From Tundrisphaera sp051175315 (GTDB taxonomy: Bacteria; Planctomycetota; Planctomycetia; Isosphaerales; Isosphaeraceae): a DNA stretch of 64,000 nt. Below the pieces are notes generated by a model. That model made no database searches. It had not been told where the DNA came from and saw nothing but the letters and a program-made list of their open reading frames with translations. Location: assembly GCF_051175315.1 (NCBI RefSeq), contig NZ_CP195100.1:1116001-1180000 (forward strand), read 5' to 3'. How positions within the stretch are numbered: the first letter of the stretch is position 1; each line of letters starts with the position of its first letter. Positions 17,137-26,205 of this stretch are shown here, one piece after another. Made by a program: the position numbers and the translations under genes.

Positions 17137-18426
17137 ATGAAATCGTCCCGCCCACCCCTGAGTGCATCTTCGAGCCGGACCGATACGCCGGTCATCTCCG
17201 AGATGATGCAGACCGCGCTGGCCAATCCCGGGCTGATCTCGCTGGCCGCCGGCTTCGTCGATCATCAGAGCCTCCCCGTCGAGGCGGCGGCTCGCGTGGC
17301 GGACGGCCTGTTCGCCGACCCGGATTCGGGCCGCAAGGCGCTCCAGTACGGGACCACCCAGGGCGATCCGGGTCTTCGCCATGAGATCGTGGCGCACCTG
17401 GAGCGGGGCGAGGGCGTGGAGCCGGGGGCCTTCGCCGCGATCGCCCCCCGGGTGGTCGTGACCAACGGGTCGCAGCAGCTTCTCTACCTGGTCACCGAGA
17501 TGTTGATCGACCCGGGTGACATCGTCCTGGTCGAGTCGCCGACCTACTTCGTCTTCCTGGGCGTCCTCCAGACCCGGGGGGCGCGGGTCATCGGGGTCGG
17601 GATCGACGAGGGCGGCATGAAGCTCGACGCCTTGGAGGCGACCCTGGCCGCGATCGAGGCCGAGGGGCAACTCCACCGCGTCAAATTCATCTACACCGTC
17701 TGCGAGCACGCCAATCCGAGCGGCATCAGCCTGGCCGAGGACCGTCGGGGGCCGATGGTCGACGTGGTGAGGCGCTGGTCCAGACACGCCCCGATCTACA
17801 TCCTCGAAGATGCCGCCTATCGCGGCCTGAACTACGAAGGGGCCGAGCCGAAGAGCATCTGGCGGCACGACCCCGAGGGCGAGACCGTGATCTACGCCCG
17901 GACCTTCAGCAAGACGTTCAGCCCGGGCATGAAGCTCGGCTACGGCGTGCTGCCGGCCCCGCTGGTCGCCCCCCTGCTCGACCTCAAGGGCAATCACGAT
18001 TTCGGCACTTCGAACGTCAACCAGCAGGTCATGCGGCGGATCCTCGCCGATGGCAGTTATGATCGCCACCTGGCGGGGCTGATCGCCATGTACCGCGAGA
18101 AGCGCGACATCTTCCTGGCGGCCATGGACGAGCACTTCGCCCTGCTCGAAGGCGAGGTCACCTGGACCCGTCCCAAGGGCGGATTGTTCGTCTGGTTGAC
18201 CGCCCCGGAGGGGGTCGACCTGAGCATGAAGGGGCCGGTGATGCACCGCTGCGTCGAGCAGGGGGTGCTGTACATCCCCGGCGCGTTCGCCTTCCCGGAT
18301 GAGCCGGTGCCGGCCGCGACCAACCACGCGCGGCTCTGCTTCGGCGTCCCGAGCGAGGCGGACCTGGTCGAGGGGGTGCGGAGGCTGGCGGCCTCGCTCT
18401 CGGGATGCTTGCACCCGGTCGGCTAG
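17137..18426 (+). CDS. PLP-dependent aminotransferase, class I/II (2-aminoadipate/valine-type)
   Basis: 429 residues, fold-type I. The PLP lysine is Lys259 in SKTFSPGMKLG, with Asp225 and Tyr228 in ILEDAAYRGL and the anchoring NGSQQLL loop near residues 110-116. The sequence is like the LysN/AvtA/MocR-catalytic branch that transaminates 2-aminoadipate, aromatic or branched-chain amino acids. ANPSG replaces the more usual QNPTG. Substrate not determined. The start at 17137 follows the candidate promoter by about 50 bases; a frame extending upstream to 16960 overlaps the previous gene and is rejected. Confidence 0.87.
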   Translation: MKSSRPPLSASSSRTDTPVISEMMQTALANPGLISLAAGFVDHQSLPVEAAARVADGLFADPDSGRKALQYGTTQGDPGLRHEIVAHLERGEGVEPGAFAAIAPRVVVTNGSQQLLYLVTEMLIDPGDIVLVESPTYFVFLGVLQTRGARVIGVGIDEGGMKLDALEATLAAIEAEGQLHRVKFIYTVCEHANPSGISLAEDRRGPMVDVVRRWSRHAPIYILEDAAYRGLNYEGAEPKSIWRHDPEGETVIYARTFSKTFSPGMKLGYGVLPAPLVAPLLDLKGNHDFGTSNVNQQVMRRILADGSYDRHLAGLIAMYREKRDIFLAAMDEHFALLEGEVTWTRPKGGLFVWLTAPEGVDLSMKGPVMHRCVEQGVLYIPGAFAFPDEPVPAATNHARLCFGVPSEADLVEGVRRLAASLSGCLHPVG

Positions 18427-18532
18427 TCCGGCTCGGTTCGGTGGCGGTTGGGGATGGGGCGGCCCAGGGAATGGGCCGCGAGGCCTGGGATCTGGTCGGC
18501 CCATCCGGGGCAGGATGCCGAAGGAGGCGCCG

Positions 18533-19792
18533 GTGCGGTTCGGAATCTTGCAGCGTTACATCATGGGCGAGGTCTTCCGCGCCTTCTTCCTGGCGCTGGT
18601 GACGATCACCTGCGTCTTCGTCCTGATGATGGTCATGGCCACGGCCAACCGGATCGGGCTGGCGCCGGGCGACATCATCCGCCTGATCCCCTACCTGATC
18701 CCCGGAAGCCTGCCGTTCACGGTGCCGGTCTCGCTGCTGTTCGCGGTCACGGTCGTCTACGGGCGGCTGGCGTCGGACAACGAGGTGATCGCCGCCAAGG
18801 GGGCGGGCCTCAGCGTCTGGACCCTGCTGTGGCCGACCATCCTGATGGCCCTGGTGCTGAGCGTGGTGCTGAGCTTCGCCACCTCCGAGGCGATCCCCAA
18901 CGCCAACTTCGCGGCCAAGAAGGTCATGTTCGACAACATGGAAGACCTGTTCTACAAGACCCTCAAGAAGGATCTGGTCTTCGACACCAAGAAGTGGCCG
19001 TTCCTGATCAAGGTCAAGGACGTCAAGGATCGGGTCATGATCGGCCCGACCTTCAAGCATCGCAATCCCAAGTATGTGGCGAGGCCCGACGGCGGGCCGG
19101 ACGATACCGGCGCCTTCGACATGATCGTGATGGCCAAGGAGGCCCGGCTCGAATTCGCGACGGTTCCCGGCGATACCAAGGACGAGCCCGTCGTGCGGAT
19201 CCACTTCGTGGGCGGGACCATGAGCCAGAGCGGCCCCCTGCCCCCGCAGGTCTCGCTCAACGGCACCACCCTGGAGATGCCGATCGGCACCATCGGCGAC
19301 ATCGCCGGCCGGAAGACCATCGAGGAGATGACGATCCCGGAGATGAGGGAGGCCGAGCAGGCCAACCGGGAATTGATCGAGCACGAACGGCTCCGCCAGG
19401 CGATCGCCGCGTCGATGTGGATCGGCTCGGGCCGGCTCCACAAGGTCGATTGGCCCAGCTTCCAGACCGCATTCCGCCAGCAGGATTACTGGAAGATGGA
19501 ATGCCGGAAGTACCAGACCGAGACCCAGATGCGGCTGGCGATGGCCTGGGGGAGCCTGTTCTTCGTGCTGATCGGGGCCCCGGTGGGCATCCTGTTCGCC
19601 CGCCGCGACTTCCTCAGCGCCTTCATCTCCTGCTTCATGCCGATCATCATGGTCTATTATCCTTTGATGCTGTTCGGCGTGAACCTGGGCAAGGAGGACA
19701 TCCTCCACCCGATCCTGGCCCTCTGGTCGGGCAACCTCGTCCTCTGGCTGGGCGCCTGCTTCTGGGCGTTGCCGCCGGTCGTGAAACACTGA
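18533..19792 (+). CDS. LptF/LptG-type permease (first of tandem pair)
   Basis: 419 residues, YjgP/YjgQ family. It has three N-terminal membrane helices (GEVFRAFFLALVTITCVFV; the second around PYLIPGSLPFTVPVSLLFAV; the third near LLWPTILMALVLSVVLSF), a large periplasmic beta-jellyroll-like domain, and three C-terminal helices. A GTG start at 18533 is preferred because AAGGAGG lies five bases upstream and family homology begins at RFGILQRYIM; an ATG at 18515 is an alternative. LptF and LptG with the ATPase LptB extract lipopolysaccharide or lipid from the inner membrane. No lptB is present in the window. Confidence 0.85.
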   Translation: MRFGILQRYIMGEVFRAFFLALVTITCVFVLMMVMATANRIGLAPGDIIRLIPYLIPGSLPFTVPVSLLFAVTVVYGRLASDNEVIAAKGAGLSVWTLLWPTILMALVLSVVLSFATSEAIPNANFAAKKVMFDNMEDLFYKTLKKDLVFDTKKWPFLIKVKDVKDRVMIGPTFKHRNPKYVARPDGGPDDTGAFDMIVMAKEARLEFATVPGDTKDEPVVRIHFVGGTMSQSGPLPPQVSLNGTTLEMPIGTIGDIAGRKTIEEMTIPEMREAEQANRELIEHERLRQAIAASMWIGSGRLHKVDWPSFQTAFRQQDYWKMECRKYQTETQMRLAMAWGSLFFVLIGAPVGILFARRDFLSAFISCFMPIIMVYYPLMLFGVNLGKEDILHPILALWSGNLVLWLGACFWALPPVVKH

Positions 19793-19862
19793 TCCCGCGA
19801 CCCGCTGAAGCCGGCGATCACGATGATCCCGGGGCCGACCACCCGGCAAGGAGCCGTGCCCG

Positions 19863-21032
19863 ATGCGAATCCTCGACCGCGAACGATACTGGTCGTTCGT
19901 CAAGGCCTACTTCATCTGCTTCGTCGCCCTGGTGGGGCTGTACATCGTCATCGATGCATTCAGCAACATCGACGAGTTCGGAGAGGTCGCCGACAGCACC
20001 GGCCAGATGTTCCGCAACATGGGGCGGTACTACCTGGTCAAGATGAGCCTGATCTACGACCAGATCTGCGGGATCATCGCCATGATGGCGGCGATCTTCA
20101 CCGTGACCTGGATGCAGAAGAATAACGAGCTGCTCGCGATGCTCGCCGCCGGGATCAGCACCCAGCGGGTGATCCGGCCGGTGCTGATCTCGGCGCTCGC
20201 GGTCAGCCTGCTGGCCGTGGTGAACCAGGAGATGATCATGCCGCAGATCGCCGAGGAGCTGCAGAAGCCCCCCGACGATGACGGCCAGCGGCCGATCCTC
20301 GTGGTGGGCCGCCAGGACATCAACGACGTCGCCATCGACGGGAACAAGGCCGATCGCGCCAGCCGCTCGGTCCTCCGATTCAACGCGACCATCCCGGTGC
20401 GGGTCGCGGGCGAGATCATCGAGGTGGAGGCCATCCAGGCCCACTACATCGCCGAGACGGAGACCCAGCTCCCCAAGCGAGGGGGATGGCTGCTCCGGGG
20501 CGTGAAGTTCATCACCAACCCGACCGACAAGTCGATCGAGACGCTCACCCAGGGGGTGCTCTCGCCGGTCGAGGACGTCTCGGCCTACCCCAAGGCGTCC
20601 GACCCGATCGCCGCCCGGCCAGGGGCCCCGGCCTTCTTCCTCAAGACGCCCTTGACCTTCAGGTCGGTGACCCGCAGCCGCCAGTGGTATTACTATGCGC
20701 CGACACCCGAGCTGCTCCGGGCCCTGGGCGACCCGACCAACGCGAGCGATCGCCGGACGATCGAGGTCTTTCTCCACGGCCGGATGCTCCGCCCCCTGCT
20801 CGGGTTCAACCTGATGCTGCTGAGCCTCCCGCTGGTGCTCGGCGGGGCCGGGCGGAACATGTTCGTGAACCTCGGGATGTCGCTGGCCACCTCGGGCATC
20901 TTCTATGCCTCGATGTTCTTCAGCTCGTACCTCGGCAGCCACGAGATCCTCACCCCCGAGCAGTCGGCCTGGGGCCCCCTGATCGTGTTCGGGACGATCG
21001 CCGTCGCCCGATGGGATCGGATTCGCACCTGA
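19863..21032 (+). CDS. LptF/LptG-type permease (second of tandem pair)
   Basis: 389 residues, YjgP/YjgQ family. N-terminal helices follow ERYWSFVKAYFICFVALVGL and IAMMAAIFTVTWMQ, with the conserved cytosolic coupling region KNNELLAMLAAGIST, a periplasmic domain from about 120 to 290, and C-terminal helices around GFNLMLLSLPLVLGGAG. It probably pairs with the preceding permease as the two membrane subunits of an Lpt-type lipid exporter. A gap of about 70 bases separates them; AAGGAG precedes the ATG at 19863. Confidence 0.85.
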   Translation: MRILDRERYWSFVKAYFICFVALVGLYIVIDAFSNIDEFGEVADSTGQMFRNMGRYYLVKMSLIYDQICGIIAMMAAIFTVTWMQKNNELLAMLAAGISTQRVIRPVLISALAVSLLAVVNQEMIMPQIAEELQKPPDDDGQRPILVVGRQDINDVAIDGNKADRASRSVLRFNATIPVRVAGEIIEVEAIQAHYIAETETQLPKRGGWLLRGVKFITNPTDKSIETLTQGVLSPVEDVSAYPKASDPIAARPGAPAFFLKTPLTFRSVTRSRQWYYYAPTPELLRALGDPTNASDRRTIEVFLHGRMLRPLLGFNLMLLSLPLVLGGAGRNMFVNLGMSLATSGIFYASMFFSSYLGSHEILTPEQSAWGPLIVFGTIAVARWDRIRT

Positions 21033-21527
21033 GCATCGTCCATGCATCGTCCCAAATCGGCGAATCCGGGTTGGCATTTCGAGAAGATTGGTTTAAGGTT
21101 GCCCTCGTCGACGACGCAACCCGGATCTCGGACTTGGCCGCCGGCCCCGTCCGATGCATCACGGCCCCCGGACCCACCCTCTCGGCCCCGGGGCCCTGCG
21201 CGGATCGCCGCACCCGGCGATGGGCTGAACCTCACCCTCGAGCTTTCCAACGTCCCCGCGATCACATGCGGCCCCCCCCCCCTTCGGAGCGGATGGGCCG
21301 GACTTCGGGATGAGCGATCCCCGGCGTGAGCGGACCTCGCCTTCGCCGGCCGATCCGGGATCCCGGGTCATCTTCAGAGGAGACGGGCTGTTTCACCCGG
21401 GGGCACCCCGCGCATCGAGTCGTGTCGTCGGTTACGCAGCCCTCGCGTCGAGGGTGGGCCGATCGCTGGAGCGATCTCCCACCCCGTCCTCACGCCGCGG
21501 AGGCTGTCGCGTTCGCATCAGGTTTGA
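21033..21527. other. Intergenic region, no gene seen
   Basis: About 495 bases between the lptG-like gene and the small membrane protein. No open frame here has protein-like composition. A run of eleven C residues (21272-21282) is present. I see no convincing terminator or promoter. Confidence 0.4.
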
Positions 21528-21851
21528 ATGGAGTCTCCCACGATGCATCTTGAATTTCTCTCGCCCATGGCCTGGAATTCGACCGCCGGTTGGATGGCGT
21601 CCGGCTCGTTCCTGGGATACCTCGACCCCGGGACCGGCAGCTATGCCCTCCAGATGCTCCTGGCCGGCCTGTTCGGCGGGATGTTCGCCCTGAAACAGTC
21701 GTGGGCCGCCCTCCGGGCGTGGTTCTCGGCGCGTCGCGGCACGTCGGTGTCGCTGGCGGGGGCGGCCGCCGGCCTCGGCCATGGGAACGGGCACCGATTG
21801 AATCACGCGAGGCCTCGGCTTCATGGACAACCGAACCCCAACGATGCCTGA
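21528..21851 (+). CDS. Small membrane protein with YLDPGTGSY motif
   Basis: 107 residues. It contains YLDPGTGSYALQ (31-42), then one hydrophobic helix (about 43-60, LLAGLFGGMFALKQSW) and a basic tail. I recall short proteins with an (F/Y)LDPGTGS motif plus one helix next to envelope polymer enzymes in planctomycetes and cyanobacteria; function unknown. Start at 21528 has AGG six bases upstream; 21543 is an internal alternative. Its last codons overlap the start of the methyltransferase gene, which supports an operon with the next two genes. Confidence 0.6.
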   Translation: MESPTMHLEFLSPMAWNSTAGWMASGSFLGYLDPGTGSYALQMLLAGLFGGMFALKQSWAALRAWFSARRGTSVSLAGAAAGLGHGNGHRLNHARPRLHGQPNPNDA

Positions 21852-23223
21852 GGCGCGGAAGACGCCCGGGTCGTTTCGCGATCCGGGCGGATTCCTCTTC
21901 GAGCGCGATGGCATCCTCTATCGCCAGGTCAACCGAGCGGGCCGGGCCGACTACGATGCCCTGGTCACCTCCGGCCTCGCCGACGAGTTGATCGATGATG
22001 GCCTCCTGATCCCGCATCGCGAGGTCGACGTCCCGGCCTGGAATCCGGAGGAGGCTTACAAGATCCTCCGGCCCGAACTCGTCCCGTTCCTTTCGTACCC
22101 CACGGAGTGGAGCTTCGGCCAACTCCGGGATGCGGCGCTCCTGACCCTGGAGCTGCAACGACGCGCCATCGCCCGAGGCCTGACCCTGAAGGACGCGAGC
22201 GCTTTCAACGTCCAGTTCCTGGGGGGGCGGCCGATCTTCATCGATACCCTCTCCTTCGAAGCCTACCGCGAAGGGGCGCCCTGGGTCGCGTATCGCCAGT
22301 TCTGCCAGCACTTCCTGGCCCCACTGGCTCTGATGGCCCGGGTCGATGTCCGGCTCAATGCCCTGTTCCGGTCGTACATCGACGGCGTCCCGCTCGACCT
22401 GGCCGCGCGGCTGTTGCCGTGGCGGACCCGGTTGGAGCCGCGCCTGCTGGCGCACATCCACCTCCACGCGCGGGCACAAAAGTCCTACGCCGGCGGGGAG
22501 ACGGCGAAGCCCCGGCCGTTCAGCCGCAACGCCCTGCTCGGCCTGATCGGCAGCCTGCGCGCGGCGGTCGAGTCGCTCCGCTGGGAGCCCAAGGGCACCG
22601 AGTGGGCCGAGTATTACGGCGAGACCAACTACTCGGACGCCGCCACCGAGGCCAAGGCCCGGCTCGTCTCCGGCTACCTGGCCGAGATCGCCCCGACCAC
22701 CGCCTGGGACCTGGGGGCCAACACGGGGCGATTCAGCCGGCTGGCCGCCGAGGCCGGCGCGCGGACGGTCGCCTTCGACATCGATCCCGCCTGCGTGGAG
22801 CGGCACTATCAGGCCGTGAAGGCGAAGGGGACCGACGGCATCCTCCCGCTCCTGCTCGACCTGGCGAATCCCACCCCGGCGCTGGGCTGGGACCACCGGG
22901 AACGCGCGTCGTTGCTGGAGCGCGGGCCGGTCGATGTCGTCATGGCGTTGGCCCTGGTCCACCACCTGGCGATCAGCAACAACGTGCCGCTGGATCGGGT
23001 CGCGGCCTTCCTCAAGAGGGCTTGCCGCCACCTGATCATCGAGTTCGTCCCCAAGGGGGATTCGCAGGTCCGACGCCTGCTGGCGTCCCGCATCGACATC
23101 TTTGATGACTACACCACCGAAGGGTTCGAAGCCGCGTTCGCCGAGCACTTCGCGATCCGCCGTCGCGAACGGGTCGGCGACAGCGAGCGGACGCTCTACC
23201 TCATGGACGCGAGAGAGCCGTGA
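21823..23223 (+). CDS. SAM-dependent class I methyltransferase, two-domain
   Basis: 466 residues. The N-terminal domain contains TEWSFGQLRDAALLTLELQ and DASAFNVQFLGGRPIFIDT, the signature of a distinct methyltransferase family in which this first domain looks like a degraded phosphotransferase fold (weak inference). The C-terminal Rossmann domain has the SAM site AWDLGANTGRFSRLAAEAGA near residue 290 and MALALVHHLAIS. The start is ambiguous: ATG 21823 or ATG 21844; both overlap the upstream small gene. Its stop overlaps the GTG of the next gene, so the three genes are translationally linked. The acceptor is probably a surface glycan or lipid-linked sugar (inference). Confidence 0.8.
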   Translation: MDNRTPTMPEARKTPGSFRDPGGFLFERDGILYRQVNRAGRADYDALVTSGLADELIDDGLLIPHREVDVPAWNPEEAYKILRPELVPFLSYPTEWSFGQLRDAALLTLELQRRAIARGLTLKDASAFNVQFLGGRPIFIDTLSFEAYREGAPWVAYRQFCQHFLAPLALMARVDVRLNALFRSYIDGVPLDLAARLLPWRTRLEPRLLAHIHLHARAQKSYAGGETAKPRPFSRNALLGLIGSLRAAVESLRWEPKGTEWAEYYGETNYSDAATEAKARLVSGYLAEIAPTTAWDLGANTGRFSRLAAEAGARTVAFDIDPACVERHYQAVKAKGTDGILPLLLDLANPTPALGWDHRERASLLERGPVDVVMALALVHHLAISNNVPLDRVAAFLKRACRHLIIEFVPKGDSQVRRLLASRIDIFDDYTTEGFEAAFAEHFAIRRRERVGDSERTLYLMDAREP

Positions 23224-24806
23224 CCATCACCAAACGCACCTGGATCATCCACCCGTTCCTGATCGGCCTGTATCCGGTCGCCTTGCTTTATATCCGGAAC
23301 CTCCCGACCGTCGCCCCGGGCGAAGTGCTGATCCCCGGCCTCCTCGTCGTGGCGATCACCCTGGCGGTGTGGTCGGCCTTCCGGTGGCTCTGGAATGACG
23401 GGATCCGGGCCGCGTTGGTGGCCTCGTCGGTATGGGTCCTGTTCTTCTCGTTCGCCACCGGCGTCCGGCTCGCCGAGCGGGCGGGGATCGGCGGCGACAT
23501 CCTCGGCCGCGAGCGGATCGTCCTGGCGGTCGAGATCCTGGCGGGCGCCGCGGTGGTCGCGATCGTCTGGCGACTGCCGGGCCTGGCCCGGGCGCTCCAC
23601 GGCGGGTTCAACGTCGCTGCGATCACGCTGGTCGGACTCTCGCTTTGCTCGGCCACGATGCAGGCCACGGCCAAGGGGTCGATCCGCCCCCCGTCGGTCA
23701 CGCCCCCGGCGGTGCCGGCGACACAACCCCGGGCATCACTGCCGCCCGATATCTACTATGTCGTGCTGGACGCCTACGGGCGGTCGGACGTCCTCGACGA
23801 ATTCTACGGGTTCGATAACGAGCCCTTCCTGAACCGCCTGGAACAGCGGGGGTTCTACGTCGCCCGCCGGAGCACGGCCAACTATTGCCAGACCGCCCTG
23901 TCGCTCTCCTCGACGCTCAACCTACGCTACCACGACGACCTGGCGGGCAGCCCGTCCCAGAATCGGCTCCCCCTCAAATCCCTGATCGCCAACAATGCCG
24001 TGGTCCGGGCCCTCCGGCCCCACGGCTACCGGTTCGTCAGCTTCTCGTCCGGGTTCCAGATCACCGAGATGCCCGGCGCCGACGCCTACCACACCCCCCG
24101 GGCGAACCTGGGCGAGTTCGGCTCGATGCTGGTGGCCAAGACGCCGTTGTGGCTGATGCTCGGGCTCAAGGAGCAGCGCGACCCGCACCGGATGCACCGC
24201 GAGCGGATCCTCCACCTGTTCGACCGTCTGCCCGCGGTGGCCGACCCGGATCGGCCCACATTCACGTTCGCCCACGTCCTGTCGCCGCATCCCCCGTTCG
24301 TCTTCGATGCCGACGGGGGCGATACCTCGGGGCAGGAGCGGGAATACTCCCTCTACGACGGCGACGGCTGGATCGGCCTGGAGGGCCACGGCGACAGCGA
24401 CGACTATGCCCGACGCTACCGAGCGCAGATCACCTACATCACGCGCCGGGTCGAGGAGGTCGTCGACCGGATCCTCCAAACCTCGAAGACGCCGCCGATC
24501 ATCATCATCCAGGGGGACCACGGGCCGGCCTCGCACTTCGCGATGTCGAGCGAGCGACCCCAGGACCTGCGCGAGCGGATGGCCATCCTCAACGCCTATT
24601 ACCTGCCCGACGGCGGCATCGCGGACCTCGACCCGACGATCACGCCGGTCAACAGCTTCCGGGTGGTCCTCGACCGCTACTTCGGCTCGCACCTGGGGCG
24701 GCTCGAAGACCGGAACTACTATTCGTCCTACCCCGCCCCCTACGTCTTCACCGACGTGACCGGCCAGGTGGAAGACTCGCGGCCCCGATCCGACCGCGAC
24801 GATTGA
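23220..24806 (+). CDS. Membrane-anchored sulfatase/alkaline-phosphatase-superfamily transferase
   Basis: 528 residues. About four membrane helices fill residues 10-155. A periplasmic domain begins at DIYYVVLDAYGRSDVL, the first metal-site strand of the alkaline phosphatase superfamily. It continues with YCQTALSLSSTLN, a likely nucleophile region (Thr/Ser rather than a formylglycine Cys motif), HVLSPHPPFVF and the second metal site IIIQGDHGPAS. This arrangement is like phosphoglycerol or phosphoethanolamine transferases (LtaS, EptA) more than true sulfatases. GTG start at 23220 overlaps the preceding stop (GTGA). It probably modifies an envelope polymer or lipid outside the inner membrane. Confidence 0.8.
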   Translation: MTITKRTWIIHPFLIGLYPVALLYIRNLPTVAPGEVLIPGLLVVAITLAVWSAFRWLWNDGIRAALVASSVWVLFFSFATGVRLAERAGIGGDILGRERIVLAVEILAGAAVVAIVWRLPGLARALHGGFNVAAITLVGLSLCSATMQATAKGSIRPPSVTPPAVPATQPRASLPPDIYYVVLDAYGRSDVLDEFYGFDNEPFLNRLEQRGFYVARRSTANYCQTALSLSSTLNLRYHDDLAGSPSQNRLPLKSLIANNAVVRALRPHGYRFVSFSSGFQITEMPGADAYHTPRANLGEFGSMLVAKTPLWLMLGLKEQRDPHRMHRERILHLFDRLPAVADPDRPTFTFAHVLSPHPPFVFDADGGDTSGQEREYSLYDGDGWIGLEGHGDSDDYARRYRAQITYITRRVEEVVDRILQTSKTPPIIIIQGDHGPASHFAMSSERPQDLRERMAILNAYYLPDGGIADLDPTITPVNSFRVVLDRYFGSHLGRLEDRNYYSSYPAPYVFTDVTGQVEDSRPRSDRDD

Positions 24807-24819
24807 ACCGGGTCGGGGC

Positions 24820-26019
24820 TCAGCGTCCGAACTTCGGCCCGCGCAACCGATTGAGCCCGGCCGACGATGCGGTCTGAGGCGGTGCCGGGGCCGGGGCCGT
24901 CGAGACGGGCCGGGGCCTGGGGGCATCCTCCAGGGTCGGGTCGGGCAGCAGATCCTCGGCCTCGATCGATCCCAGGGCCAGGGGCTCGGCCGACGTCTGC
25001 ATGGCCCCGTCGCCGAGGGGCTGGGGCGCTTCGAGTCGGATGCTCGACCCCGACCGGGGCGACGGCCGGGTCTCGTGGATCCGCGACGATGGGGCCGGCG
25101 CCGAGGCCCGCTCCACGCCGCCCCGCGTCGCCAGGTCGACCCGGGTGTATCCGGGGACCGTGGGCTCGGTGAACAGGGCCGCGTAAGTCCCCTCGTCGAA
25201 CTTCGGATTGAAGATCGTCTTCTCCATCTTGATTTCGAGGGCGAATCCTTCCTCGACCCATTCCAGGCGGAACCTGGACGGATAGTTGATGATGCGTTCG
25301 GTCGGGTTCTCGGCCGTCGCTTCCATCTTCATGTGGCCGTATTCGGAGATGGTGGCATTGGCCAGGAGATGGGCCTTGGCACCGCTGTAAAGGCGATGTG
25401 CCACGATGCTCCCATCCCGGACGTTGACCACGGTCTCCTTGGTCAGCATCTCGCCGTGGGCGTCCTTGCGGAGCTGGGTCAGGATCAGGGTGTCCGGCCT
25501 ATCGCCGGGCTGGGCGCTGATGACCTTGGCCTCGGCCGCGTCGATCACCCGGAGGCCCATCGCCTCGATGATCCAGTCGGGCTGGAAGGTCGCGGCCAGC
25601 GGACTGGCGTCGAGATTCTCATGGGCGCAGGTGTAGATCTCGCGCTCCTCGTTGTCCTTGACCCAGAACCAGAAGCCCTGGTCATTCGACCCGATCTTGG
25701 CGACCGATGTATTCGCGGTCGCTGCGATCTCGAGGTTGAAAGCTTGGGGCCGCTCCAGAGCCATCCGTCCCCTCAGCGAGTAGGACCTGGGCCGATCCTT
25801 GAGCCCTTCGGTCAACTCGATCCGAGGCGAGGCCCTGAGCGATTGGATCGCCCGCGCGTTGCTGTTGTGCATGGCGATGAAGCGATCCTTGGAGATCGCC
25901 TCCTGCGTCTTGATCGGCGCCGGGGCGGGCTTGGCCAGGTTGTTGGCCGACCCGGCATGGCAGCCGATCGAAGCACAGGGGATCACCAGGGCGAGGACAA
26001 CGGCGCGGCGGCGAACCAT
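24820..26019 (-). CDS. Planctomycete lipoprotein, LolA/LolB-like beta-sheet domain
   Basis: 399 residues. The signal peptide ends in ASIGC (Cys20), a lipobox, giving a lipid-anchored envelope protein. Residues about 55-290 have alternating beta-type segments (SYSLRGRMALERPQAFNLE, GFWFWVKDNEE, FQPDWIIEAMGL) that resemble the LolA/LolB lipoprotein-carrier fold; this is a fold-level guess. The C-terminal 100 residues are Pro/Ser/Ala-rich and probably disordered. The ATG at 26019 has GGGGAGG upstream; a longer open frame to 26196 is unlikely. No function is assigned with confidence. Confidence 0.6.
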   Translation of the reverse strand: MVRRRAVVLALVIPCASIGCHAGSANNLAKPAPAPIKTQEAISKDRFIAMHNSNARAIQSLRASPRIELTEGLKDRPRSYSLRGRMALERPQAFNLEIAATANTSVAKIGSNDQGFWFWVKDNEEREIYTCAHENLDASPLAATFQPDWIIEAMGLRVIDAAEAKVISAQPGDRPDTLILTQLRKDAHGEMLTKETVVNVRDGSIVAHRLYSGAKAHLLANATISEYGHMKMEATAENPTERIINYPSRFRLEWVEEGFALEIKMEKTIFNPKFDEGTYAALFTEPTVPGYTRVDLATRGGVERASAPAPSSRIHETRPSPRSGSSIRLEAPQPLGDGAMQTSAEPLALGSIEAEDLLPDPTLEDAPRPRPVSTAPAPAPPQTASSAGLNRLRGPKFGR

Positions 26020-26205
26020 AGACGGAAACCTCCCCGGACGCCCGCTGCGGGAGGCCGGTTGGGGACTCGGGGGGATCTCCTGGTTGCGGGACGCGGGAGG
26101 GGTGCTCGGCGGGCGGGCGGAGCCTATCCCATCGCGGCCGATCGGGCAAGCTCGAACGCCCGCCCGATCCGGCATCCTCCTCCCCATTATCGGCAAACCT
26201 CGGCC

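Noticed and set aside
21272..21282. Run of eleven C residues as possible phase-variation tract
   Set aside because: It lies in non-coding DNA away from any start codon or promoter that I can see.
23220..24806. True sulfatase
   Set aside because: No CxPxR or SxPxR formylglycine motif; domain arrangement with N-terminal helices fits phospho-group transferases.
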